Shown one piece after another: positions 9,424 through 18,526 of a stretch of DNA of 64,000 nt. Made by a program: the position numbers and the translations under genes. The number at the start of each line of letters is the position of its first letter. Positions within the stretch are counted from its first letter, which is position 1. Below the pieces are notes generated by a model. It did no database searches. It was given only the letters and a program-made list of their open reading frames with translations, and was not told the origin of the DNA. The stretch spans positions 3,085,176 through 3,149,175 of the forward strand of contig NZ_CP030040.1 of the NCBI RefSeq assembly GCF_003260995.1, written 5' to 3'. The DNA comes from Acetobacterium sp. KB-1. Its GTDB lineage: Bacteria > Bacillota > Clostridia > Eubacteriales > Eubacteriaceae.

Positions 9424-9712
9424 ACCAAAGATTTCACTTTTAGTAAATGCTGTGTAAAGAAAGAAACAAAGTGAGCCGCTTGGTAGGCATTAGTTTGTTT
9501 AGGTCGAGGTTTCTTTAATGTTAATGGTGTTTATGGATTATTTTCAATAAAAATGAAATTCCGTTAATTTGCATGATATGATACATGGTATCGAAAGGAG
9601 AAAAATAAACAGTATTCGAAGAAGTTAAGATAGTTTTCTATCAAAAAAATGGTATCTTTACTGTCTTTTCGAGTTTCAAAAGACAAAAATATAAAAAACT
9701 AAGGAGTACAAA

Positions 9713-11185
9713 ATGAAAAATTTCAAAAAAACGAAAGCATTATTATTAGCATCGTTCCTTTTATTTACTAGTTTCTTTCTAACTGGAAACGTTTTCGCAC
9801 AAAAAGATCAGCTTACCACCGAGGCTGCGAGTGAGGTTGGTGTAACATATCAAACTCATGTACAAAATCAAGGTTGGGCTCAAGGCTGGGTCTCTGATGG
9901 AGAACTGTCAGGGACAGAAGGTCAGGGACTTCGGATGGAGGCTTTAAAAATTGAGTTGGTTAATGCTCCTGCCGAGGCCGGGATCGAATATAATGTCCAT
10001 GTGCAAAATGAGGGTGACCAGGCCGTTCGAAAAAATGGCGAACTGGCAGGTACTGAAGGCCAGGGTTTGCGTTTGGAAGCAGTCACCATGAATCTGCTCA
10101 ACATGCCCGGATACTCAGTTGAGTATCGTGTCCATATTGAAAATCAGGGTTGGGCCCAGGGTTGGGTCTCTGATGGAGCATTAGCAGGCACCAGCGAACA
10201 GGGCTTAAGATTAGAAGCATTAGAAATTAGAATCATAAAAACAGATGAGGTTGTTCATCCGGTATCTGTAAGCCTGGATAAAGAAACGGCCAGTCTTTTA
10301 GTTGATGAGACACAAGCACTTACAGCAACCGTCTTACCAGTGGATACCACCAATAAAACCGTCACCTGGTCATCCGACAATACTGCCGTCGCTACCGTCG
10401 ATGAAAACGGCATCGTTACCGGTGTCAGTGCTGGAATCGCCACGATTGTGGTAACAACTGTTGATGGCAATATGACAGACAGTTGTGTCGTAACCGTTTC
10501 GGCACCAAACCCAACCGTTACTGAACCGGTCAACCTTGGGACATCGGCTAATTATGCGATCCTGGCAAAAACAGGCATTTCAACCGTGCCAGATTCGGCA
10601 ATTACCGGCGATATCGGTGTTAGCCCAATAGCTGCGTCAGCCATTACAGGATTCTCGCTGACAGCTGATGCGACGAATGTGTTTGCGACTTCACCTCAAG
10701 TTACAGGTAAAGTTTATGCGTCAAACTACGCAGCGCCAACAGATGTTAACCTTACCACGGCGGTAAGTGATATGGAAACAGCATATGTTGATGCGGCTGG
10801 AAGAGCTGTCGATTATACAAATGAGTTTACTGGAGATTTAAGTGGTCAAACTCTAACCCCTGGCGTTTACAGCTGGGATAATGAGGTTTTAATCAATTCG
10901 GATGTTACCCTTAATGGCGGTCCTGATGATATCTTCATCTTCCAAATCGCAAAAGGAATCACTCAAGCCAGTGATACAAAGGTTATTCTAGCTGGTGGCG
11001 TACAAGCCAAAAATATATTCTGGCAAGCTGCAGAAACCGTTTCAATTGGAACGGGCGGCCATTTTGAAGGAATTGTACTTGGCAACACAAACATCGGTCT
11101 GGGAGATCAAGCATCGATCAATGGTCGTTTACTGACCCAGACAGCAGTTACTTTAATTCAGAGCACCGTTGTAGCTCCTTTATAA
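9713..11185 (+). CDS. Exported ChW-repeat / Big2 / DUF3494 ice-binding-like protein
   Basis: A 490-residue secreted protein. A signal peptide (residues 1-29, cleavage after GNVFA) is followed by three ChW (clostridial hydrophobic W) repeats at about 43-80, 90-127 and 135-173. Repeats 1 and 3 have GWAQGWVSDG, while repeat 2 has lost both Trp residues (GDQAVRKNGE). A Big_2 domain spans about 183-263 (TVTWSSDNTAVATVD, GIVTGVSAGIATI). Residues about 273-490 match DUF3494, the ice-binding beta-solenoid (LGTSANYAILAKTGIS, the ITGDIGVSP block, then LTPGVYSW, DDIFIFQIA, NIFWQ, FEGIVL). No sortase motif is seen. Family knowledge says DUF3494 proteins bind ice or act as adhesins; ice binding here is inferred. 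Start supported by AAGGAG. Confidence 0.9.
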   Translation: MKNFKKTKALLLASFLLFTSFFLTGNVFAQKDQLTTEAASEVGVTYQTHVQNQGWAQGWVSDGELSGTEGQGLRMEALKIELVNAPAEAGIEYNVHVQNEGDQAVRKNGELAGTEGQGLRLEAVTMNLLNMPGYSVEYRVHIENQGWAQGWVSDGALAGTSEQGLRLEALEIRIIKTDEVVHPVSVSLDKETASLLVDETQALTATVLPVDTTNKTVTWSSDNTAVATVDENGIVTGVSAGIATIVVTTVDGNMTDSCVVTVSAPNPTVTEPVNLGTSANYAILAKTGISTVPDSAITGDIGVSPIAASAITGFSLTADATNVFATSPQVTGKVYASNYAAPTDVNLTTAVSDMETAYVDAAGRAVDYTNEFTGDLSGQTLTPGVYSWDNEVLINSDVTLNGGPDDIFIFQIAKGITQASDTKVILAGGVQAKNIFWQAAETVSIGTGGHFEGIVLGNTNIGLGDQASINGRLLTQTAVTLIQSTVVAPL

Positions 11186-11251
11186 ATCAGATCTAGATTC
11201 ACTGATTTAGAAAAAAAACAATGCGTTAAATAATTAGCAAATGTAAGAAGG

Positions 11252-11305
11252 CTCCCTTCGTCGCCGACAGCTAAAAACTGTCGGAAGCGAAGGGAGTATT
11301 ATTTT
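11252..11305 (+). terminator. Terminator after the ice-binding-like gene
   Basis: A long stem, CTCCCTTCG...CCGACAG pairing with CTGTCGG...CGAAGGGAG across a small loop, with an internal mismatch, followed by a T-rich tail. It isolates the upstream gene from gadB. Confidence 0.8.
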
Positions 11306-11378
11306 GGATCGATACCTGACTACTTTTCTGTGAGCGTTTGTAATAGAAGAATCGCTTCTTATTATTCCAGATATCTGC

Positions 11379-11403
11379 TACAATTAATACTAAAAGTGAA
11401 CGA
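11379..11403 (+). promoter_or_regulatory. Promoter-like box shared with 3852-3876
   Basis: TACAATTAATACT followed by AAAGTGAACGA. The same 25 bases occur at 3852-3876 with two differences, again upstream of a gene. TACAAT would serve as a -10 element. I cannot tell whether the conservation reflects a regulator site or a duplicated promoter. Confidence 0.45.
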
Positions 11404-11456
11404 CTTTGAAATGAAAATAAAAAATAGGAACAGAAATATTTCACGAGGAGGGAAAA

Positions 11457-12866
11457 ATGTTAGTTTCAAAAAAATCCAAAGAGGATCAACGAAAAAATGT
11501 TTATATCACCCCGGTTCTTGGTGCCGAAGCCTGTGACGAACCGATTCCGCAATTTTCTTTACCGGAAAATCCCTTAGACCCGGAAATCGCGTATCAATTG
11601 ATTAAAGATGACTTAATTGATGAAGGGAATGCACGACAGAATTTAGCTACATTTTGCCAATCGTACATGGAGCCGGAGGCGGTGAAAATTATGTCGGAGA
11701 CGTTGGAGAAAAATGCCATCGACAAATCGGAATACCCACAAACGGCTGATTTGGAAAACCGTTGTGTTAATATCATTGCAGATTTATGGAATGCTTCCGA
11801 TGCGGATGATTTCATCGGCACCTCAACGGTTGGCTCTTCCGAGGCCTGTATGCTGGGCGGTATGGCGATGAAGTTTGCCTGGCGAAAACGAGCACAGGAA
11901 AAGGGGCTGGATATTTATACAAAGAAGCCGAATCTTGTTATCTCTTCCGGCTATCAGGTCTGCTGGGAAAAATTCTGTGTGTATTGGGATATCGAAATGC
12001 GTTTGGTACCCTTGGATGAAAACCACATGAGTCTTAACTTAGACCTGGTATTAGATTGTGTCGATGATTATACCATCGGTGTTGTTGCTATCATGGGGAT
12101 CACTTATACTGGCAAATACGATGATGTAGAAGGTCTTGATCGCCTCCTTGAAGAATATAACAAAAGTCACGATCTGCCAGTATACATTCATGTTGACGGA
12201 GCATCCGGCGGTATGTTTGCACCGTTTATTCATCCCCATTTGAAATGGGATTTTAGGCTGAAAAATGTCGTTTCCATAAATACCTCTGGGCACAAATATG
12301 GTTTGGTTTATCCTGGTGTCGGTTGGATTATCTGGAAGGATAAAAAGTATTTACCTTCGAAACTGATTTTTAACGTCAGCTATCTCGGCGGAAGCATGCC
12401 GACCATGGCCATAAATTTTTCGTGTTCCGCCAGTCAAATCATCGGACAATATTTTAATTTCCTTCGTTGTGGGCGTCAGGGATATATCAGTATTCATCGA
12501 AGAACCCAGGATGTGGCAGTCTATATTGGTAAAGAAATTGAAGATACGGGACTCTTTGAAATTTACAATGATGGTAAAAACATACCAATTGTTTGCTGGA
12601 AGTTAAAGGCAAACAAAGAATGGAGTCTGTATGATTTAGCGGATCGGGTCAGAATGAATGGCTGGCAGGTTCCAGCCTACCCATTGCCGGATAATTTAGC
12701 GAATGTCATCATTCAGCGGGTGGTTGTTCGTCAGGATCTGAATATGCAAAGTGCGATTCAATTTATCACCGACTTCAAGCATGCCATTAAGGAACTTGAT
12801 TCGGCACATATTTTAATTCATGGCAAAGCGACGCAAAATAAAGGACCATCGGGATTCACGCATTAA
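11457..12866 (+). CDS. gadB: Glutamate decarboxylase (PLP-dependent)
   Basis: This 469-residue cytoplasmic enzyme converts L-glutamate to GABA and CO2, consuming a proton. It covers the family's full length and shows its signatures: GTSTVGSSEACMLGG near residue 121, the PLP-contacting HVDGASGGMF (D247) and the PLP-binding lysine in TSGHKYG (K280). The C-terminal His-containing segment is present. The ATG follows GGAGGG. No glutamate/GABA antiporter adjoins it; the nearest APC-type permease is 45 kb away. The role could be acid stress or GABA formation. It lies between a terminator and an amylase gene, so it is probably transcribed alone. Confidence 0.95.
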   Translation: MLVSKKSKEDQRKNVYITPVLGAEACDEPIPQFSLPENPLDPEIAYQLIKDDLIDEGNARQNLATFCQSYMEPEAVKIMSETLEKNAIDKSEYPQTADLENRCVNIIADLWNASDADDFIGTSTVGSSEACMLGGMAMKFAWRKRAQEKGLDIYTKKPNLVISSGYQVCWEKFCVYWDIEMRLVPLDENHMSLNLDLVLDCVDDYTIGVVAIMGITYTGKYDDVEGLDRLLEEYNKSHDLPVYIHVDGASGGMFAPFIHPHLKWDFRLKNVVSINTSGHKYGLVYPGVGWIIWKDKKYLPSKLIFNVSYLGGSMPTMAINFSCSASQIIGQYFNFLRCGRQGYISIHRRTQDVAVYIGKEIEDTGLFEIYNDGKNIPIVCWKLKANKEWSLYDLADRVRMNGWQVPAYPLPDNLANVIIQRVVVRQDLNMQSAIQFITDFKHAIKELDSAHILIHGKATQNKGPSGFTH

Positions 12867-13048
12867 AGAAATTAAATGCCCCATCGATTGATTTAGGATC
12901 TTTTACCCTTTAAAATTCTTGCAAGTTATTATTCGCTGTTGTTTTGGGTAATAAATAACAGTAGCAAAAATACAAAAATAAAAGGCAAGAATTCTTGTAG
13001 ATGGATATTAATTCGACATACATTTAATAAGAATGAGAGGGTTTTAAA

Positions 13049-14515
13049 ATGGGCAAAAACGGAACAATGATACAGTATTTTGAATGGTATCTACCAGATG
13101 ATGGTAACCTTTGGCAAAGACTGAAAGAGGATGCAAAACACTTAAAAGAAATTGGTATTAGTTTGGTGTGGATGCCCCCGGCAACAAAAGCAACGGGAAC
13201 CAATGACGCGGGTTACGGTATTTATGACCTGTACGATTTGGGAGAATTTGATCAAAAGGGGGCGGTGCGGACAAAATACGGAACCAAGGAAGAATATCTG
13301 GTCGCGATTAAGGCGTTGCATGATCAGGGCATTTTAGCAATTGCCGATATTGTCTTAAATCATAAAGCGGGAGCCGATGAATCCGAACGGTTTCCGGCCT
13401 ACGAAGTCGACCCCAACAATCGACAGAATAAAGTTTCAGATGACTATGAGATAGAAGGCTGGACCAAATTTACATTTCCCGGGAGACAGGGAAAATACTC
13501 TGAATTCCAATGGAACTGGAACCATTTTTCAGGCGTCGATTTTAATCAGGAAAATGGTAAAAAAGCGATCTATATGATTAAGGGAATCGCTAAAGGATGG
13601 GCGGAAAATACCGAGGTTGACACTGAGTATGGGAATTATGATTACCTGATGAATGCCGATCTGGATTATGATCATCCCGATGTAAAAGATGAGATAAAGC
13701 GTTGGAGTGAATGGTATATAGGCGAAACCGGCGTTGATGGTTTTCGGTTGGATGCGGTTAAACATATTGAAGGCGAATTTATTGATGAGTTTATCAAAAA
13801 CATCCGTGCAAAAAAAGGTGATGACTTTTATACAGTAGGTGAATATTGGAAACAAAACTACGCAACATTGGAAGATTATATTGAGGATACCGGATGTAAT
13901 GTGGATTTGTTCGATGTTTCTTTGCATATGAATTTTTCGAAGGCAAGTCAATCCGGAGATAGTTTTGACATGAGTAAAATATTTCACAATACCTTGATGG
14001 AGAAAAACCCCACAATCGCGGTAACCTTTGTCGATAATCATGATTCACAACCATCACAAGCCCTCGAATCATGGGTTGATGACTGGTTTAAGCCACTGGC
14101 TTATGGCATGATATTATTGCGCGAAAGTGGGTTGCCATGCATTTTTTATGGTGACTACTATGGGATTGCCGGAGAAAATCCGATTCAGGGCAAACAGGAT
14201 CTAATCGACAAATTGTTATCGTTACGGATTGATTCTGCTTATGGCAAACAAAACGATTATTTGGATCATTCTAACTGTATCGGCTGGACCCGGGAAGGTG
14301 ATAAAGAACATCCTGGTGGTATGGCAGTTTTGCTGACAAACAGTGAACAAGGGTATAAAGATATGTACATTGGCAAGCAACATGCCAGAAAAGATTATGT
14401 TGATTACTTAGGTAATCGTGAAGACACCGTGACAATTAATGAGGATGGAATAGGCAGATTCTTATGTGCACCAGGATCCATTTCGGTCTGGACAGAATTG
14501 GTGATAAAGCCATAA
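13049..14515 (+). CDS. Cytoplasmic alpha-amylase, GH13
   Basis: A 488-residue liquefying-type alpha-amylase without signal peptide, so it acts inside the cell on storage glucan or maltodextrin. It opens with TMIQYFEWYLPDDGNLW. The catalytic nucleophile lies in GFRLDAVKHI (D235), the acid/base in YTVGEYW (E265), and the transition-state Asp in FVDNHDSQP (D332). IADIVLNHKAG at about 98-108 is conserved region I. Length and order match cytoplasmic AmyS-type enzymes. The ATG follows GAGAGGG. A shared hairpin terminator separates it from the convergent CsbD gene. Confidence 0.95.
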   Translation: MGKNGTMIQYFEWYLPDDGNLWQRLKEDAKHLKEIGISLVWMPPATKATGTNDAGYGIYDLYDLGEFDQKGAVRTKYGTKEEYLVAIKALHDQGILAIADIVLNHKAGADESERFPAYEVDPNNRQNKVSDDYEIEGWTKFTFPGRQGKYSEFQWNWNHFSGVDFNQENGKKAIYMIKGIAKGWAENTEVDTEYGNYDYLMNADLDYDHPDVKDEIKRWSEWYIGETGVDGFRLDAVKHIEGEFIDEFIKNIRAKKGDDFYTVGEYWKQNYATLEDYIEDTGCNVDLFDVSLHMNFSKASQSGDSFDMSKIFHNTLMEKNPTIAVTFVDNHDSQPSQALESWVDDWFKPLAYGMILLRESGLPCIFYGDYYGIAGENPIQGKQDLIDKLLSLRIDSAYGKQNDYLDHSNCIGWTREGDKEHPGGMAVLLTNSEQGYKDMYIGKQHARKDYVDYLGNREDTVTINEDGIGRFLCAPGSISVWTELVIKP

Positions 14516-14530
14516 GCAGGAGTTAACAAA

Positions 14531-14579
14531 AACAGTGCCGCAAACCAGCGATTTGCTGGATTACGGCACTGTTTTTTTT
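14531..14579. terminator. Bidirectional terminator between amylase and CsbD genes
   Basis: Outer stem AACAGTGCCG / CGGCACTGTT plus inner stem CCAGC / GCTGG, then eight T on the plus strand. A short A-run on the other side lets it also serve the convergent gene. Confidence 0.85.
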
Positions 14580-14593
14580 AATTGGTGTTGATC

Positions 14594-14833
14594 TTATTTG
14601 TCTTTATCGATGGCATCATTGATGGCATCATTGATGTTTTCGGCGACATCTTCGGTAAATTCTTCGGCCTTATCAACCATGTGTATTGCTTTTTCTTCCA
14701 ATTCACCCTTCTTAGCCTGAATTTTACCCTTTAGTTCCAGCTTTTCGTTGCCGGTAACTTTTCCGACTTTTTCCTTGACTCCGCCCACCAGTTTATCTTT
14801 GGTAGACTCGATTTTAACTTTTGGATTTGACAT
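14594..14833 (-). CDS. CsbD-family stress protein
   Basis: A 79-residue hydrophilic, Lys/Glu-rich protein. The core STKDKLVGGVKEKVGKVTGN followed by LKGKIQAKKGELEEKA is the CsbD signature, with repeated amphipathic K-G-K segments. The C-terminal tail is a second acidic helix (EFTEDVAENINDAIND). CsbD proteins are abundant under general stress in many bacteria, but their molecular role is unclear. The ATG follows AGGAGGC. A 46-residue membrane protein lies just upstream on the same strand, a pairing often seen in stress regulons. Confidence 0.9.
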   Translation of the reverse strand: MSNPKVKIESTKDKLVGGVKEKVGKVTGNEKLELKGKIQAKKGELEEKAIHMVDKAEEFTEDVAENINDAINDAIDKDK

Positions 14834-14879
14834 AATTAAAGCCTCCTGTTTAATTTCTTTGTTTAAATCTGATTTATAT

Positions 14880-15020
14880 TTATCTCCGCCGGATAAGATT
14901 AATTACAACTACAATAACCGCGAGTACGAGCAGAATATGAATAAGCCCGCCAAAGGTATAAGAAGTAAGAAACCCTAATAACCATAAAACAACGAGAACA
15001 ATAGCAACAGTCCAAAGCAT
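14880..15020 (-). CDS. Lmo0937-family small membrane protein (DUF5670)
   Basis: A 46-residue protein too short for most gene finders. It has two hydrophobic helices (WTVAIVLVVLWLLGFLTSY and LIHILLVLAVIVVVINLI) joined by a short TFGG turn and ends in the basic RRR. This layout, with the WLLG...GG.IH.LL pattern, is the DUF5670/Lmo0937 family, known from general-stress gene sets. A ribosome site AAAGGGTG precedes the ATG. It lies 46 bases upstream of csbD on the same strand, so they probably form one stress transcript. Confidence 0.85.
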   Translation of the reverse strand: MLWTVAIVLVVLWLLGFLTSYTFGGLIHILLVLAVIVVVINLIRRR

Positions 15021-15282
15021 TTTTGTTCACCCTTTCTTTTTTTATTGAAGTGACATAATGGTGCAATAATGCCATAGAATTACGATCTGATTTAATGTGT
15101 CATCTGAAATTGCTTTTTTCAATTACCATGTATAAAACGGATTTCAGATCAGAAAACAGCATCCCTTTTTAATAAATATACCCTGGATAACGCGTTCTAA
15201 ACAACAATAGATTAACAATGATTGAGAAAATATAGATTATAATAAGACTTCGTCTTAAAGTAAATCGGAATGTCCGGATTGA

Positions 15283-15310
15283 TTAACGGAACATTAACGC
15301 TCTTTTAACA
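15283..15310 (+). promoter_or_regulatory. Pho-box-like triple repeat upstream of alkaline phosphatase
   Basis: TTAACG at 15283, TTAACG at 15294 and TTAACA at 15305 are spaced exactly 11 bases apart. That is the period of PhoP/PhoB sites in Gram-positive bacteria (TTAACA-like hexamers every helical turn). A -10-like TATACT lies at 15342-15347. The following gene is an alkaline phosphatase, so phosphate-starvation control is a well-supported inference. The rest of the 15021-15448 gap is AT-rich with no other feature I can name. Confidence 0.7.
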
Positions 15311-15448
15311 GAATCAACAATTACGCGGATAATTAGTGAGATATACTATACTATAGAGTGAAGATAATATAGATTGCGTAAGACCCATTGAGGGCAAGGG
15401 GTCGGGCACGTCGCAAATGCCGAAAAAACGATGGTGAAAAGGAGAGTT

Positions 15449-17284
15449 ATGAACAAAAAAATGAAGCGAGGTATTGCAGTTTTATCAATGGCTGCAATGT
15501 TGGGGATGCAGATGACCACCGGGGTGTTGGCCGAGGAAGTAACGACCAATGCGAGTGGGGTACCTCTGGTATTTGAAGGAAATTGCAGTTATCAGACCCA
15601 GATTCAAAATGTTGGTTGGCAGGATTGGAAGTCAAAAGAATCACTTAGCGGCACTACTGGAAAATCGTTACGATTAGAAGGAATAAAAGTTAGTATCAGC
15701 GACATCAAGAATTTGGGGGTTACGTATCAAACTCATGTTCAAAATGAAGGCTGGCAGGATTGGGTAACCGACGGAAATATCAGCGGAACCGAAGGTCAGT
15801 CATTGAGACTGGAAGCCATCCGAATTAAACTTACCGGAACAGAAGCACAAAACTATGATGTTTATTATCAGGTTCATGTTGAAAATACCGGCTGGATGAA
15901 CTGGGTGAAAAACGGTGAATTGTCAGGAACAGAAGGAAAAGCCTATCGTCTCGAAGGGATCAAGGTTGTCGTCTTACCGAAAGGTTCACCCGCCCCAGTT
16001 AATACCGGATCAATTAAAAATGTGATTTTAATGATCTCCGATGGTTGTGGATCCAATGAGATTCTGGCGACGAATTATTATACCGAGGGAAAAGCGGTAG
16101 CTCAGGTTTATGAACAATTTCCGACCAGTGTCAATATGAGTACCTATTCGCACAACGAATTGGGCATGGATGATGATTTAGCTAGTGTTTATGATCCGGC
16201 AACCATTTGGGACAGCTTTGATTTGTTGAAAAATCTTCCTACCGATTCAGCGGCAGCCGCTACGGCGATGGCGTCTGGAACAAAAACTTATAATGCGGCC
16301 ATTGGTGTGGATGAAAACGAGCAGAATCTGGTTAATCTCAGCGAAGATTTTAAGGCTCTGAATCGGTCAACCGGGGTAATCAGTTCCGTTGAATTCAGTC
16401 ACGCAACCCCGGCTGGGTTTGTCGCTCATAACGCCAGCCGACAAAATTATAGTGAAATTGCCAATGAAATGATTAATGACAGCAAAACCGATGTCATTAT
16501 GGGAGCTGGACATCCGCTGTATGACAATAATGGCGAACGCCAAACAACGGTTGAGGACAAAAACTATCGTTATGTCGGCGGAAAAGATACCTGGGATAAC
16601 CTGGTCGCTGGAAATCTGGGGAATGATGCGGATGACGATGGCGTAGTCGAAAACTGGAACCTCATTCAGACAAAAGAAGCGTTTGAAAGTCTCCAGACAG
16701 GAAATACACCAGAGCGAGTCATTGGCGTACCGGAAGTGTACGAGACCTTACAGTATAACCGCTCAGGTGATTTAGCAGCAGAACCATTTGCCGTAGCTGT
16801 CAATGACAATGTGCCAACCCTGGACGTGATGACAAAGGGCGCGCTAAATGTTTTGGACAACAATGAAGAGGGTTTCTTCCTGATGGTTGAAGGTGGTGCC
16901 ATTGACTGGGCCGGTCATGGTAATTCTGGTGGACGATTGATTGAGGAAGAAATTGATTTTAACAACTCGGTAGAAGCTGTTTGTAACTGGGTTGAAACCA
17001 ACAGCAACTGGTCGGAAACCCTGGTGATCGTTACCGGCGATCATGAAACCGGATATCTTACCGGTACTGCCGGTGTCTATGATGCGGTTGTAAATAATGG
17101 CAAAGGTGTAATGCCCACCTTAGCCTGGAACAGCCAGGATCATACCAACCAGCTGGTTCCTTTCTTTGCTAAAGGACCAGGAGCAGAGTTGCTTAAGAGC
17201 TATGCTAATGGGTCAGATCCTGTAAAGGGTGCTTACCTGGATAACACCGAAATAGCTCTGGCGATTCGGAACTTGATTAATTAG
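15449..17284 (+). CDS. Exported ChW-repeat alkaline phosphatase
   Basis: A 611-residue secreted phosphomonoesterase. A signal peptide ends near residue 29 (GVLAEE). Three ChW repeats follow at about 47-83, 92-128 and 139-174, each with GWQDW or GWMNW. The alkaline phosphatase domain begins at NVILMISDGCG (metal-binding Asp198), has the nucleophile in TDSAAAATA (S267), further metal ligands in FSHATPAG and EGGAIDWAGHG, and VTGDHETG near the end. It releases phosphate from organic esters at the cell surface, where ChW repeats probably hold it. ATG at 15449 is preferred over 15431 because AAGGAG lies just upstream. The Pho-box-like array supports phosphate control. Confidence 0.93.
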   Translation: MNKKMKRGIAVLSMAAMLGMQMTTGVLAEEVTTNASGVPLVFEGNCSYQTQIQNVGWQDWKSKESLSGTTGKSLRLEGIKVSISDIKNLGVTYQTHVQNEGWQDWVTDGNISGTEGQSLRLEAIRIKLTGTEAQNYDVYYQVHVENTGWMNWVKNGELSGTEGKAYRLEGIKVVVLPKGSPAPVNTGSIKNVILMISDGCGSNEILATNYYTEGKAVAQVYEQFPTSVNMSTYSHNELGMDDDLASVYDPATIWDSFDLLKNLPTDSAAAATAMASGTKTYNAAIGVDENEQNLVNLSEDFKALNRSTGVISSVEFSHATPAGFVAHNASRQNYSEIANEMINDSKTDVIMGAGHPLYDNNGERQTTVEDKNYRYVGGKDTWDNLVAGNLGNDADDDGVVENWNLIQTKEAFESLQTGNTPERVIGVPEVYETLQYNRSGDLAAEPFAVAVNDNVPTLDVMTKGALNVLDNNEEGFFLMVEGGAIDWAGHGNSGGRLIEEEIDFNNSVEAVCNWVETNSNWSETLVIVTGDHETGYLTGTAGVYDAVVNNGKGVMPTLAWNSQDHTNQLVPFFAKGPGAELLKSYANGSDPVKGAYLDNTEIALAIRNLIN

Positions 17285-17325
17285 AACGAGAATTAAAAGA
17301 AGAATCCTCCGGGATTACAATAAAG

Positions 17326-17357
17326 AGACCCTGCCGGAAAATCGGCAGGGTCTTTTG
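17326..17357. terminator. Terminator between convergent phosphatase and cyclase genes
   Basis: An 11-bp perfect GC-rich stem, AGACCCTGCCG / CGGCAGGGTCT, six-base loop, T-run on the plus side and A-rich flank on the other. It serves the alkaline phosphatase gene and probably the opposing gene too. Confidence 0.9.
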
Positions 17358-17358
17358 G

Positions 17359-18507
17359 TTATTTATCCAGATAAACAACCTGGTTGCGGCCCGTTGATTT
17401 AGCAAGATAGAGGGCTTTGTCGGCAATTTTGACCAGATCTTCATGGTGACAATGATGATCGGGAAGAAGGGTGGCAACGCCGATGCTGATGGTGATACAA
17501 TTTTTGATGATAGATCCCTCATGGAGAATCGCGAGCGCTTCAATTTTTTTACGTAAGCGATTGGCATTTTTGATGGCTTCATCTTTTTTGATTTCCGAAA
17601 GAAGCACGATAAACTCTTCGCCACCGTAACGAACGACCATATCAGTGGGACGGGACAAGGCTGTCCGAAGGGTATCACCGATTTTAATCAGGGTTGCATC
17701 GCCGGCCACATGGCCATATAAATCGTTATAGTTTTTAAAATAATCCACGTCAATAAACAGTAACGAAATGGGTCGTTGTTGTCTTAAGCAGCGCTGCCAT
17801 TCCAGGACAATGGTTTCATCATATTTTCGTCGGTTCCATAGTTCCGTCAGGGGATCGCGTAGGGAAAGTCGCTGCAATTCGTGATTGATCTGCTCCAGTT
17901 CGAAATTCTGCTGTTCTACTTTTTGATTGGCAGTGGTCAACTCTCGGGTTCGTGTTGCGACCAGATCATCCAGATGATCATTTATTTCGCTGAGTTTTTC
18001 ACCCATGCTGGTTCGATATTCCAGGGATTCTGAAAAGTTTTTAGCTAACAACAAGGAGTAAAGAACAGCAAAGATTAATTGTCCGGTGGAAGAGTTAGCA
18101 TCGCCCTGGAAAATCATCATTAACAAGGGTGGCCAACTGTCATTAATCCAGGGACTTAGGGTAATGGTATCAATAAGAACGGTGGTGATCATGATCAGAC
18201 CACCTAATACAATTAGGATACTATTTTTTTCTTTGTGCCCGGCGATTTTTAATAGCATGGCAAAGAGATAGATAATCAGAATAATGGTCCAGATCTGGTA
18301 CAATGGGTTGATGGCAGTATAAATATTGGTGGGTGCCATGATTACGACTGCGGTATAGGCAATACTCAGAATCATCACCGTTTTGATAATTCTGAGATCG
18401 AAATAGTCGGGTAAAATGGCTCTGAAAAACAATAAAATCAGGGGTGCTCCCAAATAGTAGGTCAGAGTCTGTATTTTGCGCGCAATTACAAAGTCAAGAT
18501 TGGGCAT
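17359..18507 (-). pseudogene. 7TM sensor diguanylate cyclase, 3' part (membrane core and GGDEF)
   Basis: Downstream part of a frameshift-split gene; the frame is open for 382 residues. It starts in the middle of a 7TMR-DISM membrane bundle (MPNLDFVIARKIQ and about five further helices). A coiled coil follows (residues about 170-205, TRELTTANQKVEQQNFELEQ), then a complete GGDEF domain: LSLRDPLTELWNRRKY, FIDVDYFKNYND, and the catalytic loop RYGGEEF. The active site is intact, so cyclic di-GMP synthesis would be possible if the two frames were joined. The ATG of this frame lacks a ribosome site, which argues against independent translation. Confidence 0.85.
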
Positions 18508-18526
18508 GGCAAAATAAAGAAAAGAC

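Noticed and set aside
13529-14041. 170-codon minus-strand frame opposite the amylase gene
   Set aside because: Mirror frame of a conserved enzyme with intact catalytic motifs; no independent support.
15361-15430. GC-rich leader of the phosphatase gene resembling a cyclic-di-GMP riboswitch (GGGCAA and CGCAAATGCC pieces)
   Set aside because: The order and spacing of the conserved GEMM segments do not fit, and no P1 stem or terminator is evident. Treated only as 5' leader.
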